Of a stretch of DNA of 52,719 nucleotides, positions 17,459 to 25,241 are shown piece after piece; position 1 is the first letter of the stretch, and each line of letters opens with the position of its first letter. Source of the stretch: Anabaena azotica FACHB-119 (lineage in GTDB: Bacteria; Cyanobacteriota; Cyanobacteriia; Cyanobacteriales; Nostocaceae). The position numbers and the translations under genes are program-made. The DNA lies in contig NZ_JACJSG010000052.1 in the NCBI RefSeq assembly GCF_014697625.1, positions 1-52,719 on the forward strand, given 5' to 3'. A model generated the notes under the pieces. It was given only the letters and a program-made list of their open reading frames with translations. It was not told the origin of the DNA and did not search any database.

Positions 17459-18796
17459 TCACTTAGGATCTAGGAAACGAGTAGCAAAATTTTGCGATCG
17501 CGTCGGTGATAATGCTCTAGCCTTAAGAATTGCTGCCATTAAGAAAGCATAAGACAAGACCCCAACAACAACTAAGAGTAAAGTATTACTGTGTCCGGCT
17601 GTATTCCATAAAGCATGAAGTGCGGCGGCGCTGAAGTAGCCAACGGCGAGAATCTGTTTAGCATGACGGGGTTTGAGTGCAGCGAGGCCGATGAAATATC
17701 CTAGATAACCACTATAAGCCATGTGTCCAGCTGGTAAACCCAAAATTCTGGCAATCAAGACTTGTAAGCCTACATCTGAACCCGCTTGTAAGGAAGCGGC
17801 TGGGACATATTGACCGAGAGTTTCCAACAAAGTAAAGCCGACAGCCGAAGCCGTTCCCAAAAGGATACCATCCAAAGGTTCCCAAATGCCGATACGTTCG
17901 CGCCAAGGTGAGGGTAGTCCCAAGGCGATGAGATATGCTGCCAATATAGGTAAAGCTTTGAGTAATTCTTCCATCAACCCAGCGCCAAAAAAGTACCCCA
18001 CAAATAACTCTGTGAGGCTGTTGATGGGTTGGTCTACTGCTGGTACATCACCAGGAAGAATCACACGAAAAATGTAGATAAATAAATTTAATATTGGACT
18101 GAGCAAAATTAACGTTGTTGTCAACGCTGCACCGACTAGCACCCACCAAGGTTTAGGTTTACCGCAAAGTTGGTAAATAAAATAGTAAGCAGCTAGGGCG
18201 ATGTAAGTAGCTACTATTACTTGATTGGCTTGTGGTCTTCCGACTGTGGCAAACATCAGCACCACAAATACCACCGTTAGTATTCCGGGGACAAGGTAAG
18301 CTTTACGGGTCAAATCTTTCCCGGTGGAAATGATGGGGAAAAGCTGAGTGAAGCTGACCGAGTCTGGCTTTTGTTGGGAATTTTTGGCTGAAGGGAGGGG
18401 TGCAACTTGGTTAGTGATAATTGTCGGTTGGGGTGCAACTGCGTACTCGAACAGGAATTGCGGCCCATCAGCACCTAAAGAAATGCGATCGCCTGCGTGC
18501 AATTCCTGACACCCATACAAGCGTTGATCATTTAGATAAGTACCGTTAGCACTATTCAAATCACAAAGTACCCAGCTAAATGTGCCATCTACAGATGAAG
18601 CGACGGGACGAACCACAGCATGACGGCGGGACACCATTCGATACATCATGGCATCTAAAACAACTTGGCAACTGGGGTCACGTCCAATTACTACTTCTTT
18701 ACTGGTAAGCGAGTAGCGAGATTCTGACCCAAATGCTGCTCCATTACCAGACACTAGCCGCAGAAAAGCATTATGTCTTGCGTTTTTGCCTGTCAT
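17459..18796 (-). CDS. FHA domain fused to a PrsW-family intramembrane protease
   Basis: A 445-residue protein. An N-terminal cytoplasmic FHA domain (about residues 25-118) has VIGRDPSC (36-43), VSRRHAVV (55-62) and DLNSANGTYLN (79-89), with the residues expected for phosphothreonine binding. After a Ser/Pro/Gln linker come about eight hydrophobic segments from residue 165. The PrsW-type glutamic protease signature is complete: EELLK (276-280), GFTLLE (320-325), AGHMAYSG (356-363) and HALWN (394-398). PrsW of Bacillus performs site-1 cleavage of an anti-sigma factor, so this protein may cleave a membrane regulator in response to a phosphorylation cue; that is inference. It is convergent with the 16398 gene. 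The ATG at 18796 gives a full FHA domain. Confidence 0.88.
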   Translation of the reverse strand: MTGKNARHNAFLRLVSGNGAAFGSESRYSLTSKEVVIGRDPSCQVVLDAMMYRMVSRRHAVVRPVASSVDGTFSWVLCDLNSANGTYLNDQRLYGCQELHAGDRISLGADGPQFLFEYAVAPQPTIITNQVAPLPSAKNSQQKPDSVSFTQLFPIISTGKDLTRKAYLVPGILTVVFVVLMFATVGRPQANQVIVATYIALAAYYFIYQLCGKPKPWWVLVGAALTTTLILLSPILNLFIYIFRVILPGDVPAVDQPINSLTELFVGYFFGAGLMEELLKALPILAAYLIALGLPSPWRERIGIWEPLDGILLGTASAVGFTLLETLGQYVPAASLQAGSDVGLQVLIARILGLPAGHMAYSGYLGYFIGLAALKPRHAKQILAVGYFSAAALHALWNTAGHSNTLLLVVVGVLSYAFLMAAILKARALSPTRSQNFATRFLDPK

Positions 18797-19481
18797 CGAG
18801 TAGGTATTTCCAAACTAATTCATAAAATGCTTGGCATTGGGGGGTTAACCTTGGCCGTGCCAATAGCAGCATTGCTAAATACACTATAGCTCTACTATCT
18901 ACGAATAAATTTAAAATTCACGCATACAAAATTTAAAATTATTTTTCTTAATTGTGACAAGTCTTATTACTACAAAAAGTATTGTTTGTACCTGATTTAT
19001 TTAGATGTGTCAATTCTAGAAAGCCTGACATTAATAAAAAGTACAGATGGGTAACAAATATTCAAGACACTTAGGCTAGAGTGAACAGGACTTACACAAC
19101 TGGCACAATAGTAGCGTCAGATGTAGAAAATTCCTGAATTTGTCCGAAATTATTGGGTCTGCCGCACCCTACAGTTAGTTTATGACACTGGCGTAAGTTC
19201 TAGTAAAGTGGGTTAGATTGAGGAAGAAAACCCACTTCATCATGCTCTACGAGAGGTGGCGCTAAAGGTTGCCAACGGGTACGGCATATATCGGCGGTTA
19301 ATTATTCTTAACCCAAATACTTATTCATAAAGTTTATCAATAATATAATGTTTCCCAGTTTTCTGCCATCACAAGCCAATCAACTTAAAGACACAGAGGC
19401 GATCGCTTTCGGGGAAAATATAGAAAGGATACCTTTTCTCTCTCAACATGGGTAATAAAAATTGTGTGCAATTCTTATCCA
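18797..19481. other. Divergent gap between FHA-PrsW and the ARMT1-like gene
   Basis: Holds the third MITE-like copy (19087-19201), a GTGGGTTAGATTGAGGAAG/AAACCCACTTC inverted repeat (19208-19238) and a CTCTACGAGAGGTGGCGCTA fragment of the repeat that also invaded recJ. The remaining AT-rich parts probably hold both promoters. Confidence 0.6.
19087..19201. repeat. MITE-like element, copy 3 (inverted)
   Basis: Inverted copy of the element at 391-515 and 10764-10888: it starts AGGACTTACACAACTGGCAC and ends GACACTGGCGTAAGTTCT, with a slightly shorter interior. Confidence 0.82.
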
Positions 19482-20720
19482 ATGCCAAAATTACCACTAC
19501 CACCAGCACTTGTAGGTTCAGAATTAGGTACTTTTACCCAGTATACAGTTACTCAACGAATGCCTGCGATCGCTCGTAGAGTTGTAGGAGAAAATGATTT
19601 TTCCCCAGAAATTAATTCTAGGTTAGAAAATCTAGCTACAGAGTTACAACTAGGTTATTTAGTACCTCTAGAAAATGATAATAGTACGGATTTTTCCGCT
19701 TGGAATAACTATCTACAAACCTACAATGGTCAGCGTTGGCTAGACGTGCCTTGGTTCTTTGCTGAAACTTACTTTTATCGACTAATTTTAGAAATTACTC
19801 ATTATTTTCGCCCTGGTAGATGGCAAGGTATTGATCCATTTCAATTACAAAAATCTCAAGGTTTAGAAGCATCTCTCGATTCAATTATTCTTTTATGCAG
19901 CCAAGTAAATAAATGGGTAGATGATTGGCAAACTGAGGGAGAAATAAATCAAACAGCTTTAATTACACTATTATATTTTGCTTTGTGGGGAAATCGAGTT
20001 GACCTCAGTTTGTGGTCTGCATTTGAGAGCGATGGCGTTCCGCCCAGCGTAGCTGATCGCAGCAGATTTGATGTTGAAAGTCAGTTAGGGAACATACTAG
20101 TTAATGATGCTGCTCAAGTCAGAGACTTGTTAACTAGTGGTGAGGTAAAACGGATTGATTTTATCGTAGATAATGCTGGTTTTGAATTGGTATGTGACTT
20201 ATGTTTGGTGGATTTCTTATTAAGTAGTAAGTTGGTTAATCAGATTTATCTGCATTTGAAACCACATCCAACTTTCGTTTCTGATGCTATGATTAAGGAT
20301 GTATATGATACAACTAGCTTTTTAGTCGCTAGTAGCAATCAGCAGGCTATATCTTTGGCTCAAAGGTTAGAAAGTTATATTATGTCAGGGTGTTTAGTCT
20401 TGTCTGAAGATTATTTTTGGACATCACCTTTAGCATTTTGGGAAATGCCGAAATATCTGAAAGATGAGTTAACAAATACGGGTTTGCTGGTAGTTAAAGG
20501 AGACGCAAATTATCGCCGACTGTTAGGCGATCGCCATTGGCAGATTACTACTAATATAGCTGATATCGTTTGCTATTTGCCTGCACCAATGGTAGCCTTA
20601 CGTACTCTCAAATCAGAAGTAGCAGTAGGTTTAAAATCTGAAGTTGTCGAGGAAGTCGCAAAATCTGACCCTTCTTGGTTAACAAACGGGCAATGGGGTG
20701 TAATTCAGTTTGTAGCTTAG
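19482..20720 (+). CDS. ARMT1-like (DUF89) damage-control phosphatase family protein
   Basis: A 412-residue protein of the DUF89/ARMT1 family, metal-dependent phosphatases acting on phosphometabolites such as damaged sugar phosphates; the human member was also reported as a protein-glutamate methyltransferase. Conserved blocks are WLDVPWFFAETYFYR (86-100), FIVDNAGFEL (227-236, with metal-ligand Asp-Asn) and LHLKPHPTFVSDAM (257-270). Residues about 183-194 (SDGVPPSVADRS) are encoded by a dispersed repeat at 20027-20060 inserted in frame just after the GNRVDLSLW block. The ATG at 19482 is preferred to a GTG 18 bp upstream because family members begin near the LPLPP segment. No operon partner is evident. 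Confidence 0.88.
   Translation: MPKLPLPPALVGSELGTFTQYTVTQRMPAIARRVVGENDFSPEINSRLENLATELQLGYLVPLENDNSTDFSAWNNYLQTYNGQRWLDVPWFFAETYFYRLILEITHYFRPGRWQGIDPFQLQKSQGLEASLDSIILLCSQVNKWVDDWQTEGEINQTALITLLYFALWGNRVDLSLWSAFESDGVPPSVADRSRFDVESQLGNILVNDAAQVRDLLTSGEVKRIDFIVDNAGFELVCDLCLVDFLLSSKLVNQIYLHLKPHPTFVSDAMIKDVYDTTSFLVASSNQQAISLAQRLESYIMSGCLVLSEDYFWTSPLAFWEMPKYLKDELTNTGLLVVKGDANYRRLLGDRHWQITTNIADIVCYLPAPMVALRTLKSEVAVGLKSEVVEEVAKSDPSWLTNGQWGVIQFVA
20027..20060. repeat. 34-bp small dispersed repeat inside the ARMT1-like gene
   Basis: The segment begins GAGCGATGGCGTTCCGCCC and ends AGCGTAGCTGATCGC. It is identical, in inverted orientation, to 23575-23608. It encodes part of a hydrophilic loop in the ARMT1-like protein without breaking the frame. 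Confidence 0.92.
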
Positions 20721-21025
20721 TAATTGAAGAATTGTCAGCATAATTTACAAAATATAAGCTAGATGTTTTAATTGCCAAATCAAATGATAACCATAAGTTT
20801 TAAACTATAGGATTTAGGCTGATTTTTAAAATATACATAGCCTAGCGTATCATGCTTTTGGCTCCCTGCACTATCCACCCTACAAATACTAAGATTTTTT
20901 ACAAAAAAATACATTTTAGTCAGATAATCAGTGCGAAATGAAGAATTTAATACTAAAAATTATAAGTTTGGTAAATTGTACTGTATTCTAATAAAGGAAT
21001 TAGTGACAATGAATTATAAAATAAT
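20721..21025. other. AT-rich gap before the TonB gene
   Basis: About 305 bp of AT-rich sequence with no coding frame. A promoter for the TonB-like gene probably lies in the last 100 bp (AATTGTACTGTATTCTAATA precedes it), with AAAGGAATTAGTGA as a possible ribosome-binding region. No iron-box was confidently recognised. Confidence 0.45.
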
Positions 21026-22276
21026 ATGAGCTTATCGAGTACCGCTCTCCAGCAGCGAGAAAAAGAAGCTAAGGCACTCAGGTCGTTTCTTATCTACAGT
21101 TCAATTGGCTCATTTGTACTACATATTGGGCTACTGACTTTATTTCTTGGCTATTTTTTGATAAAAAATCCTCAAGTTAAAGATGAGCCAATTGAACTGA
21201 CGCTTATAGAAGTGCCAAATCAGGAAGTAAAAAAACTCCCAGAAATTGAGAAATCGCCATCAAAAGTAGATGCTGGTGGTGGCGGAGGTGGTGGCGGAGG
21301 TGGTAAGTTTGCTCAACAGCAAACCTCCACAAGTGCAGATACCTCTTCAAGGTCTGTGGTAAAACAGCCAACTGTACAACCATCCCAGCAATTGTTACCG
21401 CAGAAAATACCAGTTATTACTTCTCCAATACAAAAGTTAACTGATACATCAAAGACTTCGCCACCACAGCCAACAACACCACCCGAAACTTCAAAGCCAG
21501 TTGTAACTCAGCCACCAATTACAAATGAACCTCCATTAGAACCAAATAGTTCTACCGCAAAGTTGGTTGAACGCTTGAAGAGTCCGCCACCGCAACCAAC
21601 CACACCTACTACACCATCAAAGCCAGTAGCAAACTCAATACCACCAGTTCCTGCATCTTCACCTGCACCTACGTCTATTAATCCTCCATCAAATGGTACG
21701 CAGCGATCGCAACCTTCTAGCCAAACTCCTGGTAGCCGTACCACTAACGGTTCCGGTAATTCTACCAGCAATGGTTCTAGCAATGGTTCCGGTAATGGCG
21801 TGGGTAATGGCGTGGGTAATGGCTTTGGTAACGGTTCCGGTAATGGCGTGGGTAATGGTGTTGGTAATGGCGTGGGTGATGGCGTGGGTAATGGCGTTGG
21901 TGACGGTTCCGGTAATGGCGTTGGTAACGGTTCCGGTGATGGTGTTGGTAATCAACCAAAGAAAGAAGAAGTCGCTACAGCACCAAAACCACCGACGGAT
22001 CAAGGCTCTTTCTTAGACCGTGCAGATTGCATTAAATGTGACTATAAATATCCAGATAGAGCCAGACGATTAGGTATACAAGGTAATGCAAAAATGGCAC
22101 TTAATGCGGATGAAAATGGCAATATAACTAGTGTACGGCTAATTGATTCTACAGGCGATCGCGAACTGGATGAAGCAGCGCAAACATCAGCACGAGATTG
22201 GAAATTAAAACCGAAAGATGGAGGTAGACAAGGGGTGCTAGCTATCATCAAATATAGCTTAAAAAAGCGACCTTGA
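21026..22276 (+). CDS. TonB-family energy transducer with Gly-Asn repeat spacer
   Basis: A 416-residue TonB-type protein. It has an N-terminal cytoplasmic stretch, one transmembrane helix (about residues 20-46) containing the SxxxH motif (S29, H33), a run of ten or so glycines (about 84-93), a Pro/Thr/Ser-rich periplasmic spacer, a Gly-Asn-Gly-Val/Ser repeat (about 240-310) and a C-terminal TonB domain (about 330-416) with YPDRARRLGIQGNAKM and DRELDEAAQTSARDWKLKP. It should couple the inner-membrane proton-motive force to outer-membrane receptors. No ExbB, ExbD or receptor gene is in the window. The repeat spacer is encoded by GGTAATGGCGTG-type DNA repeats and is likely length-variable. Two cysteines (CIKC) just before the domain are unusual. 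Confidence 0.88.
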   Translation: MSLSSTALQQREKEAKALRSFLIYSSIGSFVLHIGLLTLFLGYFLIKNPQVKDEPIELTLIEVPNQEVKKLPEIEKSPSKVDAGGGGGGGGGGKFAQQQTSTSADTSSRSVVKQPTVQPSQQLLPQKIPVITSPIQKLTDTSKTSPPQPTTPPETSKPVVTQPPITNEPPLEPNSSTAKLVERLKSPPPQPTTPTTPSKPVANSIPPVPASSPAPTSINPPSNGTQRSQPSSQTPGSRTTNGSGNSTSNGSSNGSGNGVGNGVGNGFGNGSGNGVGNGVGNGVGDGVGNGVGDGSGNGVGNGSGDGVGNQPKKEEVATAPKPPTDQGSFLDRADCIKCDYKYPDRARRLGIQGNAKMALNADENGNITSVRLIDSTGDRELDEAAQTSARDWKLKPKDGGRQGVLAIIKYSLKKRP

Positions 22277-22287
22277 ACTAATAATAA

Positions 22288-23481
22288 TTACAGCGTTTTT
22301 TGTTTCACCGAATGTTGCACTAGCCAGCAATGTAAGCCTACGATTAACAACGCCAATGGTAGCATCAACAGGGGGATAATTTCTAAACTTGCCCAACTTG
22401 CTGCCCAACCTGCGCCAGTTGGTATAAGTGCTGCGCCAAAACTGGCGACGCTGGTGGCGAAGCTAACAGCCGCAGGAACAAGGGCTTCTGGTAATCGTTG
22501 GGGTATGAGCCAGATGGTGGCGGGAAAGATTGCTGCCAAGCCAAAGCCAATCAAGGGTAAGCTAATTAATTGATCTGGTAGTTGCCACCAAGTCAGCAAT
22601 CCCATGATTACCAAAGTTAGGGACATACTGATGGTGCGGACTCCCCCAAGCCGTTGTAAGAAGTAACCTAAGATAAAACGTCCCAAGGTTAACCCTAACC
22701 AGTAGGCACTGACGCTATAACCAGCGATGAGTTGGGGAGTTTGACGACCGACTGATTGTACAGTGTATGCCCAGCTACCGATGCAGGCTTCGACACCAAC
22801 ATAAACCAGCAGCAGTAACCCAGTTAATAGTACCACAGGATTTTGGAGCGATCGCCCTAAATTTTTTACGGCAGTTGCATTCGATGCCGATATGCGTTGT
22901 GTCATTGGGGTGTAGCGGTAAATTATTACACCCAAGACGCTGACGATTAATAAGCTGACGATGCCCGCTAATACATAATAAACCTGCCGCCAGTTCATGC
23001 TTAATGCTAGTAAAGTAGTAGCGATGGTGGGGCCGCAGAATGCGCCAATACCGTAGAAACCATGAAGCAAACCAATCAGATTGGCACTGCGCGAATCTTG
23101 GACAATGTAAGTGTTAATGCCTGCATCAATTAAGCCAATGCCCAAACCCAGCACGCTTCCGGCTGCAACCATGAGTAACCAGTAGGGGGAGGTAGCGTAG
23201 ATGATGAGTGCCATTGTCAGCGCCACCGCAGCTATCAGTAGCATTTTTCCTAATCCGAGACGGTTACTCACTAGACTGCTGGTAAATGCTGCGAGAATAT
23301 AGCCGCTAATTTGACTCACAAATAGCAAGCTGACGGTTGCTGAACTCAGCTCATAGGTTGATACAATGGAGGGCAAAAGCACCCCTAACCCGGCTTCCGC
23401 AATGCCAATGGCGATAAAGGCGTAAAAAGCGATCGCCACTCCAATCCACAGAGGCGCTTGGGTGTGTCGATAATCTGTCAT
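22288..23481 (-). CDS. MFS transporter (12 transmembrane helices)
   Basis: A 397-residue major facilitator with about twelve hydrophobic segments and the repeated Gly-rich half-transporter pattern (GYILAAFTSSLVSNRLG near the first half; GLTLGRFILGYFLQRLGG in the second). The family resembles FucP/YbjJ-like or drug-efflux permeases. The substrate is not determinable. It is convergent with the TonB gene at only 11 bp, so the transcripts probably overlap. Confidence 0.85.
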   Translation of the reverse strand: MTDYRHTQAPLWIGVAIAFYAFIAIGIAEAGLGVLLPSIVSTYELSSATVSLLFVSQISGYILAAFTSSLVSNRLGLGKMLLIAAVALTMALIIYATSPYWLLMVAAGSVLGLGIGLIDAGINTYIVQDSRSANLIGLLHGFYGIGAFCGPTIATTLLALSMNWRQVYYVLAGIVSLLIVSVLGVIIYRYTPMTQRISASNATAVKNLGRSLQNPVVLLTGLLLLVYVGVEACIGSWAYTVQSVGRQTPQLIAGYSVSAYWLGLTLGRFILGYFLQRLGGVRTISMSLTLVIMGLLTWWQLPDQLISLPLIGFGLAAIFPATIWLIPQRLPEALVPAAVSFATSVASFGAALIPTGAGWAASWASLEIIPLLMLPLALLIVGLHCWLVQHSVKQKTL

Positions 23482-23574
23482 TGGTAGAAATGCTCCTGCC
23501 TGAAAGGATTCAGTTACTGAGATTTACTTAGTTGATCATGCTCAAAAATTACTTGATGCCCATCTCTCTGGAGT

Positions 23575-23608
23575 GCGATCAGCTACGCTGGGCGGAACGC
23601 CATCGCTC
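23575..23608. repeat. 34-bp small dispersed repeat (inverted identical copy)
   Basis: Exact reverse complement of 20027-20060. It lies in the short gap between the MFS gene and the small membrane protein gene, which it nearly abuts. Confidence 0.92.
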
Positions 23609-23615
23609 TAACTTC

Positions 23616-23867
23616 TCACCTGTAAATGTGCATAAATAAGGAATAACCACTAGCCGCCAGAATGAAAAGTATAATTGTAGAATATATCACTACATCTCTA
23701 ACTATAAATAAAATCCAATCTTTTCTCAGTTCCTGTTTAAACTTGAGTTCTTGCAGTCTACGCTCAAGTTTTGAATTTTCTTGAGACTGTTTGCTTTTTG
23801 TGAATACAATTAAAGGATTTTCACCTTTAGTAGTAATTCTCTGTGAGATATCTATTACACTTGTCAT
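23616..23867 (-). CDS. Small single-pass membrane protein, partner of the RHH-like gene
   Basis: An 83-residue protein with a charged helical segment (SQENSKLERRLQELKFKQEL, about 28-47) that could form a coiled coil, followed by one transmembrane helix (about 56-78). It starts 3 bp after the stop of the upstream 75-residue gene, so the two are surely cotranscribed. Function unknown. The pairing with a ribbon-helix-helix-like protein recalls small regulatory or toxin-antitoxin-like pairs, but the protein is not a recognised toxin. Confidence 0.7.
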   Translation of the reverse strand: MTSVIDISQRITTKGENPLIVFTKSKQSQENSKLERRLQELKFKQELRKDWILFIVRDVVIYSTIILFILAASGYSLFMHIYR

Positions 23868-23870
23868 CTA

Positions 23871-24098
23871 TTAAATACCTACAATTTCAGATTCAAGGTT
23901 TTGCTTATCGTCTGTAATCCAAACTTGTTTACCTTGTAGCTTTGCTTCTAGAGCTACTTCTAAAAGGATGATTCCTTTTAGCAATATTTCAGCAGTATCT
24001 CCATTAATCTGTTGTTTTAACTTGTTGATTGTTTCATACAATTCTGGTGACAAGTCTAAATTAATTTGTATCCGCTCAGGTTTATTTTCATCCATCAT
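23871..24098 (-). CDS. Ribbon-helix-helix-like small protein
   Basis: A 75-residue protein beginning with the pattern RIQINLDLSPELYETINKL (9-27), typical of an RHH strand followed by the first helix, then TAEILLKGIILLEVALEAK as a second helix. Such proteins often bind operator DNA as dimers and autoregulate. It is the first gene of a two-gene unit with the small membrane protein. The last 20 residues resemble the regulator tails seen in many cyanobacterial RHH proteins. DNA binding is inferred. Confidence 0.65.
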   Translation of the reverse strand: MMDENKPERIQINLDLSPELYETINKLKQQINGDTAEILLKGIILLEVALEAKLQGKQVWITDDKQNLESEIVGI

Positions 24099-24284
24099 TT
24101 TTAGCTCATAAGGTAAAACTAATATCTGCCAAATTTTTAATTCTCAATTGGCTCTGCAATGATCAGCCTAAAAAATCATGAGTTTTTACAAGATTATTTT
24201 TGTAATAAGAAAGTCTGCAAAAAAATAAAAAACAATATTTTAATTCTGAGAAATCAATATAAATATGATATTTCTTAAATAACT

Positions 24285-25220
24285 TTATCCAGATGTTGAT
24301 ATCTTTAACCATTCCGATGCTTCGTTATAAAATTTAAATTGACTTTCACTAGCACGGAACTCTTTAGTATGAACCATTCTTTTTCCTTGCACCCACTTTG
24401 TGCCGTGGTATTTATGTAATAATTCGTGATACAATACAAATTCAACTACAAACTCAGGTACTTTAGCATCATCAAGAGTTAAGCTGATCACTACCCTATC
24501 TCTAGCTGACTCATAATGTCCTAATTTACGGTAAGTGTTAATTCGACTCCATGCTAGACGCGGTTTAGGAAGGCTGGAAAAGAAATATTCATGATTGACT
24601 TTATCAAATAATTCATCAAGATTATAAAACTTCCCTTGTGGGTTTTCTGCCATTACCTCAGCAATCAAATCAAGCTCTAATAAAACATTACTGTACTCTT
24701 CTGTACTGGCAAACTCTCGAATGATTTGTGTATTCTTTTGTTTCTTACCCAGAAGTGCAGATTCTACTAACGCTTGTAATACTGCATTTGGTGCATTGAT
24801 AAAGCCTTCACTAACCATGATACTAGCTGCGCTAGTAGATATTTTACCTTTATATAGCCCAGCTATATTATTTATGGCAATCATTAATTGCAGTGGTTTT
24901 TGACCTCGCATACTCAGAATATCTTTAGCCATTTTCCACATATAGCAAGTATTTTTTACGTGGAGGTGGAGATAATCCTCATCTGTTAAAAATTTGAGCC
25001 ATGCGTATATTTTACGAGATTGGTCAGCCAGATTTGCTGGTGTTGCTTGTTGTTCGGCACATATTTTCTCAATTATTGTTGCTTTTGTAATTAAACTTTG
25101 ATGTAGTTGTTTTATTCGCCATGAGTTCTCCTGAAAATTTGAGGCTAAATGCAAAATTTCCTGTAAAATATTATTTTCTTGGATTTTAATATTTTTTAAA
25201 TAAATAATTTTATGATCCAT
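24285..25220 (-). CDS. SprT-like zinc metallopeptidase domain protein
   Basis: A 311-residue protein with a SprT-type C-terminal domain: LDELFDKVNHEYF (201-213), the zinc motif HELLH (265-269) and a third ligand His284 in VHTKEFR. SprT/Spartan proteins cleave DNA-bound proteins in DNA-protein crosslink repair in eukaryotes; the bacterial role is less clear. The N-terminal 200 residues are helical, do not match a family I recognise, and contain SMRGQKPLQLMIAINNIAG. It is divergent from the MOSC/alkyltransferase-like fusion, with only 21 bp between the two start codons. The proposed start is an ATG; no good Shine-Dalgarno is visible. Confidence 0.78.
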   Translation of the reverse strand: MDHKIIYLKNIKIQENNILQEILHLASNFQENSWRIKQLHQSLITKATIIEKICAEQQATPANLADQSRKIYAWLKFLTDEDYLHLHVKNTCYMWKMAKDILSMRGQKPLQLMIAINNIAGLYKGKISTSAASIMVSEGFINAPNAVLQALVESALLGKKQKNTQIIREFASTEEYSNVLLELDLIAEVMAENPQGKFYNLDELFDKVNHEYFFSSLPKPRLAWSRINTYRKLGHYESARDRVVISLTLDDAKVPEFVVEFVLYHELLHKYHGTKWVQGKRMVHTKEFRASESQFKFYNEASEWLKISTSG

Positions 25221-25241
25221 TTTTAAGTGAGTTATTAATGT

